Shown piece after piece: positions 1 through 13,100 of a stretch of 64,000 bases of DNA (positions are counted from its first letter, which is position 1; every line of letters begins with the position of its first letter). The DNA comes from Phoenix dactylifera. Lineage: Eukaryota > Streptophyta > Magnoliopsida > Arecales > Arecaceae. The DNA is taken from NCBI RefSeq assembly GCF_009389715.1, contig NC_052404.1:2968738-3032737 (forward strand), in the 5' to 3' direction. The translations under genes were made by a program, and so were the position numbers. The notes below the pieces were generated by a model, which saw nothing but the letters and a program-made list of their open reading frames with translations, searched no databases and was not told where the DNA came from.

Positions 1-62
1 CTTCCTCCCTCTCCCTCTCCCTCCCTTCCTCTCTCTCTCCTTCTCCCTCTCCCTCTCCCTCT
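1..62. repeat. CT-rich low-complexity tract
   Basis: Almost pure pyrimidine (CCCTCT/CTTCCT) run at the left window edge, inside the presumed FPGS intron 4. Confidence 0.8.
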
Positions 63-71
63 CCAGCTCTG

Positions 72-330
72 CATGTGTCAGTACGTCCCGGAATGGCATG
101 GCAGGAATCCATATTGTGCCAAATTGATCGCCGGCCGATATGCCCTCCGATACCAGTGCAGTGAACCTTGCCTCAAAGCATGGCATGGCATATTGGTCCA
201 TACTAGTGTACACCAAGCATACCAAACTGGTATGCGGTACGGAGGGACTATCGAGTATCGGTATGCCAATCCAACCCTCCATACCCGGCAATACCAACAT
301 TGTTCCAAGATGGTACCAGTATAGGATTTG
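72..330. repeat. Degenerate GGTACC-family repeat fragment
   Basis: Dense in short words such as GGTACC, CGGTATG, TACCAG and GCATGG, like the better preserved MITEs at 15488 and 23427. The motif GTGAACCTTG near 167 resembles the right terminus of that family, but no matching left end or target duplication is visible. The open frames here are by-products of the composition. Confidence 0.4.
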
Positions 331-2034
331 ATATGGAGATTGTGAATCTTGCCTACAAGCCTTATATTCAAGTAGCGACCTTAGGAAACCCTCGTCTTAG
401 ACCTCTTGTACCCATTAGTATCATCAAACCTAAAAATATATTATCAACTTTTGCATAGATGTAGTTCACTTATAGAAATATTTCCATTAGACCTATAAGA
501 TTTATAACCCTCTTTCCAATATCCCCATAAATTAAACCAGAGTGGCGCCTTAATTCTTGGAAAACCAAATTTTGTCCAGTTCTCTGCTGTTATTACATTC
601 CAGACAGAAAGCCCTTAATCTCACCTATGACATACACGATCCTAACATCTTGGAATCTGCATCACATGGCGATATTGATTCTGATAGATCATATGACCAC
701 ATTGGAGAAAAAAGCCATGATCCCAGACTGCTGCAATATCTCTGACTCTTAGACAAATTCAGAATGTCTTTTTGGCTCAACAACATCCATAAGCCACATA
801 GACTTCTCACCATAAATGGAATCCATGAAGTCAATGTCCGTTTATGTCAGCAAAGAGTAACCAGTTTCTGCTTTATTTTTTAATCAAATTCAAATTAGTA
901 TGTGCCTTCACCTCAGCCATTCATTTCAACTGGATGGTTCGAATGGTCCTGGAACCAAACCGTCCAGGTTGAGCAGTTATAGGTTGATTAATTTGATAAT
1001 CAAACCAAAGCCACCATTCATGTAAACCTGGTTAGACCATCTGGTCTGCTCAATCTTCCACATGTCAGTTCAAATAAACTTGATAGACTATGACCATACC
1101 TTGGTAACGTCCAGTTTGAATAAACTTGATAGCCACCATTCAGTTTGAATAAACTTGATAAACCTCTAATCAGAGTGCTGCACCCACTTTGGATCTTGTC
1201 CCCGCACCCACCTTATTAGTGTTTCCTTATTCTTTTTTTTTTTCCTTTTCTTTGAGAGAAATGCTTTCTCATGCCCACAGCTGAATCTCCACTCTCTTTT
1301 CTAGTAACTAAGGACCACAAAAGGCAAGGATTGCTGTACCAAAATCAAGATGCATCTTGCATTTTTTCAGGTGACTTCATAATTAAAATTGGGGCACAAT
1401 TACATTGTTATTGTAAAAATTTTAGGTGAAGTTATCAAGTACCTACATCTTCATATGGTAATGATCTTAAAGAACAAGCACAATTATCAGTCAACATAGG
1501 ATCTAATATTAGAAAAAATAGTTAGCAAAAACATAATATATGATACTGGTCAGTAATGAATCAAAAGATGGTAATATTAATTTCACATAGACAACCACAA
1601 GATCTGCCAAAAGATCATGTAAAATTTAGCACATATCAAATCTATATAAAGTTAACATATATCAAAAGATTATTACTAAAATATATCAAATCCACATTAA
1701 TTTCACATAGACAACCACAAGATCTGCCAAAAGATTACTTAAAATTTAACATATATCAAATCTATCTTCACTACATAATTAATAGTCAACTCCTAAGAAC
1801 AAATGACAAAATAAGCATGATTCCTCTCTATAACGATTCTGGAACGTGTATAGCAAATAATTCAGAGTATCAAATTTATCTTTTCTACCTTTGATTGCCA
1901 TGTATTGAGTGCCAAATGTTCCAAAAAAAAGAAAGAAAGAAAACAAAAGAAAAGAGTTTGTTTTTCTCAGCCTATGGTAGACTGAAGTTTCTAGGCACAT
2001 CAGAGCCAAAAAAAAACAATAACAAAAAGGTCAC
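331..2034. other. Presumed FPGS intron 4, with a 120-bp direct duplication
   Basis: AT-rich, with no supported exon. A direct duplication of about 75 bp with 120-bp spacing is visible: the block at about 1575-1650 recurs at about 1695-1770, sharing TTTCACATAGACAACCACAA and the following AGATCTGCCAAAAGAT. Confidence 0.55.
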
Positions 2035-5000
2035 CTTCAGTTGGTTCCAACAATCCCAAAAGTAATGTAGAAAATTTTCTCTGGATATATCTGACCTGCA
2101 AGATAAGTTCACTAATCATCATGAAGCAAAAAGAAGTGGCAGATACTAAGGAGAAAATGTCAAACGAGAACAGTTAAAAGTTAATAGATTAGGTCATACT
2201 TAGATGATTAACATAAGCCTCGACCAAAATTTATGTCTTGGGGCATTTCCACTACTAATCACATCTTTGTCTCGGTCATCACATACCAATATCATGAAGG
2301 TTTGCAATGACTCATGAATAAAGTATTAAAATATTTCAACTAAATGAATCTGATCTGTTACATATACTTGATTATAGTGTATTTTATGTTATGATTTGTC
2401 GAAGGAAGCACTGGTGTCCTTCCATCCAACAAAAAAATAGAGGTTGTTAATTTACCAAGAAATACCATTTGTTAGAGAAAAATGATTGGCCTTCTTGTTC
2501 ATCGAAAAGTAGAAATAGGAACACAGTAGCAGATGGTCAGCTTCACATCCTTACTATAATAATGGTTTAAAATATATTTGTCTGATATAATCTAGCTCTT
2601 CCTTAGCCTTCCTCTCCTCCAATTGCCTTTGTCCTAAATATGGAGCCTTTTATGACCTGCACCACACCACAGAACACTTAATTAACTATTAGTTCTATCT
2701 TTCGCAGTTTTACCACATATCCACCTGGACGCCTTGCTGTACTACTCTAATCATATCCACAAATGTCCTAACTAATTATAAACTTGCATCAAAGCCACAA
2801 CCAATGTTAACAAGCACTATCTCATCTATTCGGAATACAGTTTAAAACCTATATTCATTGATCAGCTCCATCAATGGTTACATTTGTTGTCACTGCAAGC
2901 TCCAAACAAATAAAATGCTCACCCAACAACTTCCCACAGAGGATTTGTTAATCCTTCTTGTCCTCTTAATAAGTCTCCAACATAAACCTGAGCCTTTCTC
3001 CTTGGAAGTGCCTACAATGGGATTCATAGTATGTGTTTGTAACATCTGAATAAGTTATTCATGATGTTATCCACTAATGGTGATTCTGGGAAATATTTTT
3101 AAGTCTGCATCTCTGAAAAATATCTTGATTCACTAAAATTTTAAACCAACCTAATCAGAACTCTGAAAGCACTATTCGTTCTGTTAACAGAATATTAAAA
3201 GGCAAGTGTGTTTGGTTTCTTCAATAATCAATCATTGAATGGCAAAGATCAGCTTCCCATTTACAGAGCATTGTACAACATATTTACAATGCAGACACAT
3301 TGGACCCTGTACCGGTATCATGGTGGTACAATGTCAGTATGCTCAGTACAGGGTCAGTTCAGCATCTTGACACTCAATATGTCCCCCTTATCGAATATAT
3401 GTTTGGTAAAGGTATGGTACCATATGCTCGGCGTACGGGGAGGTGTGGTATTGAAAACCTTGTTGGGCACACTTTAAAAGTACTCCATTTATTTCTTGTA
3501 CTATATATTTCATGTTGCCGGCAGACAAAGACAAACTAAAAAAAAGTGACCCCCTAATAGTGCACATAAACCTCAATATGATTTATATGAATTTGCATCA
3601 TTATCACAAATCCTAAGATTTTATGATCAAAAAGTCAAATCATAATAAGTTTTAGAAATACTTCTCTTTGGAAACCAAAGTAGAACAATGGTGTGCCATA
3701 TCTAATGTCATTTGGTTTTAACATAACAATAGCATATACATGTATTACTTTTAGCAAGTATTATAATAAATTGCGAAAATCCTAGATAACTTCAATCCCC
3801 TAGCATAAACTTTATGGTATCACGTGGCTAGAATTGCATATCAGTCTCCAAAAGGAGCACTTAGTATTATGTGAATGGGAGTGGCTCCTCTGAAAATTGT
3901 GGCATGCAGGTGATAATTGCAACACAATGAAAGCTTGCACACTTGTAGAAATTTGAAAGTGACTCTAAACTGTTCCAACGCATTCATTAGGTAAAAAAAT
4001 TCAAGCTTGTGCATCACATTATAGTATTGCATGAATCAGCAGCAGAGATACTATCTAGATGATGGAAATGTCGGAGCCACATCTTTAAAACAAACTAATT
4101 CCCTACAATTATGCATGTTATAGCTTTTTAATACTTACCCATTTATACGATAACGTTCTCTGACGTCCATCAGGTGAGGGGAAGTGAAAAGTCCTGTTCG
4201 AAAACCACACTCCCTTAAAATAGCCTCAGAAAATGTGCATGTTGAACCCTGAAATATTACTCTATGAGAAAAGAGCCAGTTGAGCACACATGCATCAATT
4301 TTAGTAAAAGATAGTTTAAATTTAGATAGCTATTGATGTTATAAAATATGTACATACTAGATGAGTAACAGATATAGAAATAATGAGCACTGACTTTACT
4401 CTAAATTACAAGGGATGCACTGATGCATGTAAAATCCTCAATGGCAAGTTCAATCTGAAATATATTTAACATGAAATAGAGATGGTATTAAAAACAAGAT
4501 AACTGATCCGTGCATGCTAGGAACTGGCCTTGGGCTAAAAGTTAACAAGCCAACATCTCTCCAGGTGTATTAAAATTGTGATAAAGAAAAGCCTCACAGA
4601 AACTCAGCTTGGTGACCTCTTCATTTGGATGCTGATATAAGATCAAAATGAGTTGTGATGAGTTGCGTTTATTTATCTGACTTGTTTCTGTTCCAACCCA
4701 ATTTTTCCAAGTAGAGTTAATAATAGCAGATCAATTTTACAGTTATACATGGTAGTATCTTTTGTTATTTTGTTTTCCATTTTTTGGTTGAAAGCCCATT
4801 GGTAAAATGGTAGCGTTTTAGAATCAAGAAACTTTATATATTTGATCAAATAAAGCTTCAGGTATCATGTTTTTAAGTGAGCCTAACATAGATGTCAGAA
4901 AGAAAAAAGAGAGAATAAACAAATAAGAAAAGCAAAAAAAGTAAGAAATTGAAACCAATTAGAATATTTATATTAAAAAAAAAATTGACAAAAAAGGGAG

Positions 5001-8000
5001 AGAATAACAAAACAAAAAATGCATTATAAATCAATGCTTAAAAAGATGCAAGTTCCCAAAACAATATAACCTCTTCAAAGTTAATTGTGCTAACACCATG
5101 CAAGAACCATTTATGATAATAAGAAGCAGATAAGCAAACAGAGAATAAAATGAAATTGCAAATTTATGATTCTCTGTCTTATCAGCTATAATCTTCATCA
5201 GTTTTTTTCTTTTTTCTTCTTTTTTTTGCAGTCAGAAAGCATGAAAGCAGAAGACCTTAACAACCTATTGATTCAAGACCTCTATATTTGATTCTACAAG
5301 ATCAATGTGCCCCGATATCAATCTTGTATGTCTGAAGTTTTCTGAAAAATTGATACCCAAGTTTGTCATGTAACCATATGGATCCTTAAAGAATACAAGT
5401 CATTCAACTTATATAGGATCAAGTGATCAACATTATATAAACAAGCAAAGGTTAACATATTAAAAGAATAAACAAACAAGGATTGATGGACTAAAAAGAT
5501 TGACTAGCCTTTACTTGTGTTGATTAAGCCAGATAAATATGTACTTAATTGAATTATTAGACAGCATTAAGGATAGGTGCCAATGAAAAATGTTTTATAT
5601 ACAGATACATGAAATTTTAACATAACAAGGGTACTACCTTTCCTTTAGTTCCAGCAACATGGATAATCTTAAGTCCAGCTATGCGTTTCTCCAAATCTAA
5701 TTTCTGTATAGAAATAGGTAAATTATATTTTTGAACATTGATATATAAAGAAAAAGGAAGTTTTAACACCAAAATTTTTCAGATCAGATAAGACTATGAC
5801 AGCTAGATTCTAGTCTAGGAAAAACCAGAACAAGGCAGTTGGCACCCAAACAATCAAAACAGCGCTTAATAAGATAATAATTCATACAAAAAGAAAGCAA
5901 TGTAACAATGACATCTGATCTAAGTTGCAACTTTATGACCAATATGTGAAAGTAATAGCTAATCGAAAAAACAAACAAGATTTGATAGTAATTATCTACA
6001 TTACAAATAACATCCCAGATGTGAATCATATAGCTTTCTCCTTATAGTAGTGTTTAGATTATCAGTGGATATATAATTCGATGAAACAGATACATTTTTG
6101 ATAGATTAATGTCGACATCTTCTAAGAGTCTAGGTAATGTCATCCTAACTTCATGCATGCATATGCAGATGGTCCATACTATGCAAATATATCCTTATAG
6201 ACAAACATATGCATGATTGTTCATAAATGTACCAAGTATTCTGGTTGTTATCACAGTGTTGTCAGATATAACGAATTGGTAGAGTTCACACGAATGACAC
6301 AGGAAATTGATGGCACCTACACCAAAGCATGTCGATTGACTTGTGAATAAGAATTTGAGGGAAATGATATCTTCTGTATTTTCCAACTAGTTTTGACTAT
6401 GAATCATATATCATCTAAAAAGGCTTATGTGTCAAATTTACTGCCTGGTGCAGGTCACTTTAGAAGCACCATTGGAATACATAACTGACATCATGATTAG
6501 TAGGCTTCCTTTCTGAGCTGGAATTTTTTGAATAAGAATTTTGTACATATACATGCATATGTGTGTGTGGGAAGTTTAGCGCATTGTCTGTATGTATTAA
6601 TAGCTGCGCGCTAGTAATTTGAACTATGTGTAAGGCCTTGCTGATATGAATGATTATAAATAGGGGATAATATGGGTGCTTTTAGAAAAGTTCCTCTTAG
6701 CGGGGATGTACAAAGGGAACTTTTAGGTAAGAGATGACACTTATGGAATTCAAGCATAAGCATGAAACAGAGCAGCAACGGTAATGACAATGAAGAATCT
6801 AACTATCATCGTGTACCAGTGCATATCGGCCATATCATACTGTTAAACCCGTAGATATTGGTATCTCCACACCCCTTGGTATGGTATCGTGTTGACACAT
6901 GGTACCCACCTCTTTTGTGCTGTGCCAACACCAATGGTGCGAGGACCCGTGTGGGCGTATGTTTAGTCCCACGTTGGTTATTTGCCGAAAAGATCTTGAG
7001 TACTTATACAGGACTAAGGAACCCAAAAAATACTTTCCGATTAGTCTTTTTGGATAAGGTCATAAGTTATGACAAATGGTATCAGAGCGGACCCGGCCGA
7101 TAGCCCACGTGGACCAGAGGACACTATAGCACGGGATCATTGAGGCTGACCACAGGCCGATCGTGGTGCTTCTGATTAGATTTGAATGGATTTGGACCTT
7201 TAACGTAACGAGAACGTCAAGACTTAAATGGGGGAAGTATGTAAGGAACAATGCGTGCATGTGTTTGGTCCCATATTAGTTATTCGCCGAGAAGATCTTG
7301 GGTACTTATACGGAACTAAGAAACTTAAAAAAATACTTTCCAGCTAGCCATTTTGGGTGAGGCCCTGAGTTGCGACAAATAGGCATATTGTGTCCATGTG
7401 TCATTATGCTACTATACCATAGCGGTACCAAAACTTCAACCCTTGATAATGATAATGTCAAAGATGCACCCATTAAAGAACTGAGATGGAGCTTGCCAAC
7501 AAAGCTAATCTTCTAAACAAATTAGATCAAGACCTTTTGCTTACTGGTAAAATCTAATTCCATTGACAATTTCTGCAAAAGGTGCTTCTTTTGTTAAAAT
7601 TTTATCATGCACTAGAGGAGTTGATTTTCAAAGTCCATTAAGAACTTCATAACATCTAACTAATGTGGGAACAATCATCTTATTTGGTACCTACTTAGCA
7701 AAAATTCTGAAGTCAAGGGATGGGCCACCTAGAACGTTCACCAATTGGTAACTCAAATGAAAAAAAAATGGAGGAATTAAATGAACTACCAAAAATGAAA
7801 TCATCAGCAAATACATATGTTACATCATTCTACAAATTCAAAATCACGTTACCTTAAGATACCTAAACATCCAATCGAACTTTTCACCCCTCTTTGATCC
7901 ATCACCCCTTTTGCGACGGCTAATGAGGGAGGAAAGAGCTTCCATCGCAGTTTCATATGAAGAACAAAGGGCCGATTCCTGTGAGTGCCCATGAACAACT

Positions 8001-8014
8001 CCATTGCTCGCCAT
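2035..8014 (-). CDS. FPGS: Folylpolyglutamate synthase, 5' part (exons 1-4), 3' end off window
   Basis: FPGS adds glutamates to tetrahydrofolates using ATP, which retains folates in cytosol, mitochondria and plastids. Four coding exons on the minus strand join in phase: 7853-8014 (starts MASNGVVHG), 5638-5703, 4139-4248 and 2035-2095, giving 133 residues. They hold the family's N-terminal YETAMEAL and FDWMFRYLK blocks, the ATP-binding loop GTKGKGS at residues 72-78 (split by an intron after GTKGK), [13 protein letters not shown], and [10 protein letters not shown] at the end of exon 4. Family members are about 500-600 residues, so roughly three quarters lies beyond position 1. I see no further exon in 1-2030, which would be intron 4. 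The ATG at 8014 is the first family-like start. A 5'UTR exon near 8527-8640 (donor GTGCGT) is possible, so a longer organellar isoform cannot be excluded. Intron 1 (5704-7852) carries a TRIM element. Confidence 0.93.
2096..4138 (-). other. FPGS intron 3, with a GGTACC-family fragment
   Basis: This is the spliced-out interval between FPGS exons 3 and 4. It is AT-rich, apart from a patch at about 3290-3450 with the GGTACC/CGGTATC words of the short repeat family. No other gene is seen. Confidence 0.7.
6800..6937. repeat. GGTACC-family sequence interrupted by a TRIM
   Basis: GGTATC/GGTACC-rich sequence precedes the TRIM at 6938 and appears to resume at about 7383-7440 (GCGGTACCAAAAC), suggesting an older repeat split by the retroelement. 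Its ends are not defined. Confidence 0.4.
6938..7377 (+). mobile_element. TRIM-type mini LTR retrotransposon in FPGS intron 1
   Basis: Two direct repeats of about 137 bp (6938-7074 and 7240-7377) share the core TTTGGTCCCA/TTTAGTCCCA, GATCTTG(A/G)GTACTTATAC and ACTTTCC. Immediately after the first LTR comes TGGTATCAGAGC, complementary to the 3' end of initiator tRNA-Met, the usual plant primer-binding site. The purine run GGGGGAAG (7230-7237) precedes the second LTR. The internal region of 165 bp is non-coding. Flanks AATGG/AATAG match at 4 of 5 positions. The LTRs are diverged, so this is an old copy. Orientation is opposite to FPGS. Confidence 0.8.
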
Positions 8015-10133
8015 TCTTATAAAAAAAATGATCAATTATTCTGTCCAAAGAAACAGGGGAAAAAAAGAATCCATTAGAATCGAATGCAAATCCCAAATTA
8101 GATACCAATAAGACCAACATCGTGTCTTCCCGACATCTCTATACACAGAAGGCATATATATTGCTAGTATGAATCCATTATAATGGAATGAAGTTTCCCA
8201 TTGCAAGCCTCGGCATCATAACCTAATCCAATCCCATTCTATAAAAGCCGATAACAAACAGCTAACAGCTCCAAGGGTCAAACATCTAACGCGCCCATCA
8301 ACATCTCTTTGATCCCTTGCTATTACTGGATTAACCAAACTTCCCAATTCCTCGATGGGTTTCTTTCCCCAAGAAAAGAAAAGGAACAAGAAGATATTAA
8401 CATTCCTCGCGATAAATCATGAGCCAGACAACAAACAAATAAATAAATAAAAATTTAAATCTGATCCCGCAGCAAATCTTGTATGTAATTACAAGGAGGG
8501 GAAAAAAATCCTGAAATAGATACGCACCAGGAATGAATTTGCGACGAATTCGGGCACTGGAAATGACTAACGTTATCTAGGGCGGCAGCAAATGAAGACT
8601 GGAGAGGGAGTTGATAGGCTTATAATTAAGGCTAAAAGAACGGGGAATATACGGGAGACGGACTTGGACTTGGACTTGGCGGGCGTTGCGGTAGGCGTTC
8701 CCGTACCCTGGGACTGCTGATGATGCAATAAAACAAGAGATGCCCCGCTGCGTTGACCCTCAAAAATAGCCGGTAGCGGAGTCCAATAGACCTATGGATT
8801 GAGTTGCCCCTTTTGCAACTCATCATTTCAAAAAAAAATTCTGTACAAATTATATATATATATATATATATATATAGATATATATATTCCATCACCTTTG
8901 AGTGTATTTTCTTTTCGTGCCTATATGAAATTAATATGAGCTACCAATATACCAAAAAAAAATATTAATAAAGTAACGCGTATTTGTTAGCCATCATCCA
9001 GCCATGGTGGCTATCATATGGTGAGTGAGTATGATTGTCATTATTAATATAATAACATTTAAAATTAATTTTTATTAAATATAGCTTGGGGGTGTATTTC
9101 AAATGGTAGAGTGATAACTGCAATGATGCACTAAGGAACAAAGCAATGAAAGGGCAAGGGTATTCAAATTTATAAAGGCTGCATCACCAAATTATATAAT
9201 TACCAATTGTTGATAACCTCCTCGGGAATAAGCTTATCATTAGGTTAACTGCTTATCAATTATGTACATGGATATATTTTGATGATCAAGTTGGGTGATG
9301 AGTTCGCATTAGGTGAAGCTTAGGTTAAACTAGGATAGTACCATCATATCACTATTCCCACAATTATATATATTTTAAAATAAAATGATTTAAATGAGAT
9401 GTGTCCATAATGGACGCGTATCTCTTAGCTTTCGGATTGTCCATAATGGATACATTTGGTTCTTCCGCGAAAATCTTCCTGCATGATGAGCTGTAAAGGA
9501 AGTCACCCAATCGGCCATATTGTTTGCCTCCTGGTATATATGGATGCTTCAAAAAGAGCCACACACTCTCGCTAGTCTCAGTATATCATGAAGCAATGAC
9601 TGCCCATCTATTTCTCTATGCCGACCTTGAAGCCGCTTGATCACTATAGTCAAGTTTCTTCAAGATGAATATAGGCCGCATCCAGAATATGTCTTTACAT
9701 AAAAGATGTCCTCCTACGCAGCTTTAAGTTCTAACTCCAATAACAAATGTAAACCTGCTGACCCCGACCACCGCGAGTGTGGTATTGTGGTCTCGTGGTG
9801 GCACTCGTGTGCAAGGGAGAGGCTCTGAGTGCAGAGTGTCAACTCAAGCAGCGTGCTTGGATATTTGGCCTGAATAATTAGATCTCTAGTGAATTTCTCC
9901 TTCTATTTATTATTTTATTATTATTTAAAAAGTTGGGGCCGGTACGGGAGTAGCGAGCTTAAACTACTGCGCTCCATCTTGCCAGCCGCACGTTCGCGGA
10001 CGAGACCCGTGTGGGCGCGTGGCCAAGCTTCCCAAATTGGTACCTCACGTTGTGATATGGGACTAAAATCTCTCCCTCCGACGGACCAAAGCTCGCTCTT
10101 TTACCTCTCCGGCGCTCTAATCGCCACCATCTC
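8015..10133. other. Intergenic region between divergent FPGS and PrfB3
   Basis: About 2.1 kb with both promoters. A TATA-like AATTATAAG on the minus strand (about 8619-8627) may serve FPGS, with a 5'UTR exon at about 8527-8600. A (TA)n microsatellite is at about 8851-8886. A tRNA-Ala-like stretch at about 9086-9165 (TCAAATGGTAGAGTG, then GGTATTCAAAT) looks like a decayed SINE head. GC content rises from about 9936 into PrfB3 exon 1, as expected for a 5'UTR. No other gene is seen. Confidence 0.6.
8851..8886. repeat. (TA)n microsatellite
   Basis: Uninterrupted TA dinucleotides with one TAGATA break. Confidence 0.95.
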
Positions 10134-13100
10134 ATGACGATGACGCCGGTGGGCTCCGTCTTGGTCGGAGAAGCCGCCGCCTTTTGGCCGAGATGGTTAG
10201 TCTCGGGGCGTTCCCATCTCTTCTTCTCGGCCATCAGGGCTTCCCATTCGATGGAGAGCAGGAACGGCAAGGTCTACAAAGAGATCGGTTCGTCCGTTCT
10301 TTATCCTTTCCCTTTCATGTCTCCCTTTCTTTGTATTATCTTTTCTTTCTTGCTGCTTATAACTCCTATACGAAGTTTCATTCCAAGTGAATTATGTGGC
10401 TTCTGACCTGAAATTTTGTCTATAAGCCGAAAAATCGTTGTTTTTAACGGGCTTTTGAATTCATGCGCGCAATGAGTGGAAATGGTTGCGGCAACATTAA
10501 ATTGTCGCTTTTGTTATCGCTCGGCAAATGTCTTCTTTCGGTGCAAAATTTGATTTTTTTTTAATCAATTCTATGCGATGAAATGAAAAAAAAAATAGAT
10601 ATACATCGTAGTTATTTTTGAAAGTTAACGGGAAACTAATGGTTCTGGTGATTCCGATGTCTTTGTGAGTCCCCCTTCTGTTTGTCTGTCCATTTCCCAC
10701 TACCAGGGAAAGAAATGTGTTGTTGCATCTGGAACTGAATTTCGACAGGGAGCCAGTGCAATTTCTTTGTTTCAAATAAAAGCATTGGAGAGAAAGCAGC
10801 TGAACTCAAGGCAAGAATCTGGGATAATGTGAGCCCTTCTGGAAGTTGGCTGACTTATGCAACGATTATAGGGGGCTGAATTGTTAAAGATGGACAATCT
10901 GAGATACATGATGGAGAATCATGAAACAATGCTGATAAATTGGCTTGTCGAATCTATCTCAAGAAGAAGAATGCGTTTTCTCTGATGTATACCTAAATTT
11001 CCATGGATGTACTGAAGAGTAACATGGTTTGTCGCTCATATAAATTTATAATGATGTAAAGTACAATGCTGATGTCTTTAATCTAACAAACTCTACTAAT
11101 CCATCACAGCCATTGAAGGATAGTCGACCCTTTTGGCCAATGCTATGGAACAGTTTATTTAGTTAGATTACTTTTATGCACTCCTGGTGCTAGTCAGATA
11201 AACCAGAAAAAGTCCAAAGGTCCAAAGAAAGCAATAATAATATGGTTTTATTAGTCTTCAGAAGCACACCTGCTCAAAATGTGATTTGTGTTGTGTGGCA
11301 ATTACTTTATGTGGTGCTTATCATCAATTGCACATATATACTTCATAGAAACATTTAAAATTATGTGTGGAGTAGAGTATACAAATTCACCATGAGAGTA
11401 AAACTAGTAAATTGAATCTTTTGTAGATCACAAGTTGGTTATCCATCATGATCACATTATGTTCAAGTTATTTTGGTGGATGAACAAACAATGGAGTAAT
11501 AGAGAGAGAAGGAAGAAAGTATGGCTTCCGGTATCTCGATGTAAGATAAAATTTACCATTATTTCTGCGTGTGGAGAGGCTGTTTTCAGGTCTCGAACCC
11601 GTGACATCCTGGTCATAATGGAGCAACATTACCATTTCAAACCTAGTCGTTCATATGTTCTTTCTATACCAATAAATTTAAAGTTGCTTATATTTCAAAC
11701 TTATTACGAGTAATAGCTTCCCCATGCATTTCATAGAAAATCCATGATTGTCACTAATAACCATGGCAAAATAACAAAATTTGAGATACATGTGTTGAAA
11801 TTAGAAGGCTTGGTAATTAACAGGCAGATGACTATATTGTAAGTGCAAAATGATGAGGGAGCTTTGGTTTATGTATGTTAAAGCCAAGAAGAATATATTT
11901 AGAAGTTGGTACATTAACGAGACTTGCACAACATCACCAATGGGTAGTATGATAAGACAATTGTTTTAGATGGTTCTGCTCTGCATACAATGTGCTATAG
12001 ACAGGTTAAAGAGGATGTATCTTGGATTCAAATTAAGGGGTTGGAAAAGTGAAAGAGATGGCAAAGAAAATGGTTGGATAACTTCTGAGAGGTGATCAAG
12101 GCAACAAAATTTATTAAATTTTTTACAAATATTTAGTAATTTGAAAAGCAATGTTTATTAGTTGGTTTACCTTGTATATGAAATTATTATTTGTACCCAA
12201 TTTCCTGATTAGTTAATTATTGTTATATCTTATTAAAATGACAAATGTTACCCTTTTTAAATTTTGCGCAGGTTTGTACTCTTTAAAAAAGAAAATTGAA
12301 GATGTAGTTAGTCGTGCTGAGATGATAGCACCAACTGCTTTAGAATTTGAAGAAGCAAGACGAATCAAGCAGGAGCAAGTGCTTCGGGATTATGATTTGT
12401 GGGATGACCTGGCTAGATCTAATGAATCTCTTGCAGCCTTAGCTGATGCCATCAAAGTGGTTAATGATCTCAAAGATCTACGATACAAGGTCCTGTGCTA
12501 GAAAGACTAGAATAATGCAAATGCATAAGAATTTATTGGCTTGTCCATAAATACAGGATTTGTGGGACATTATCTCTGCTGGATTAGTAATTAAGTGTGC
12601 AAAATTTTCAGCTTATGACTTTGCTTTTCAGGGCTTACAACTTGGTTAATTACAACCTTCTAATTGAACAAATGAACATAGAATTGGTCAACATGGAAAC
12701 TTTTAATAGTATGAGCGAAACTATGTTTCAGGCCATTTATATATGTGTTTATATTATGCTCAGTTTTCTTTCTAAAGACTTGGACAAACCCAGCTGTTGT
12801 TTATCTATCACACACCATGCTATTCATATTCGTATTGTAATTGATGATGTTTCAGCTCATTTCATTTAGAGAATTCTATTTGTTGTTCATTGGCATCTTT
12901 TTTCTCCTTCTACAAGTTCTTTAGTATATTTTTTTTCTGTGGTAAAAGCAGTTGCCATATTAGTTCCTCCATTGAATAATTCTACTGTGCACAGATTGAA
13001 GACGCAAAATTGATCACCCAGCTGGCAGAAATGGATGCCATAAACCACCAGCTTTTTCAACAGGCTTACAAAGCCTCTGTAGATGTCAGCAAGTTCCTGG

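Noticed and set aside
6938..7377. Possibility that the TRIMs are Cassandra elements
   Set aside because: Cassandra LTRs contain a 5S rRNA-like region; these LTRs show no convincing 5S box A/C arrangement.
9086..9165. tRNA-Ala-like sequence (TCAAATGGTAGAGTG)
   Set aside because: No cloverleaf can be formed and the B box is degraded; at best a decayed SINE head.
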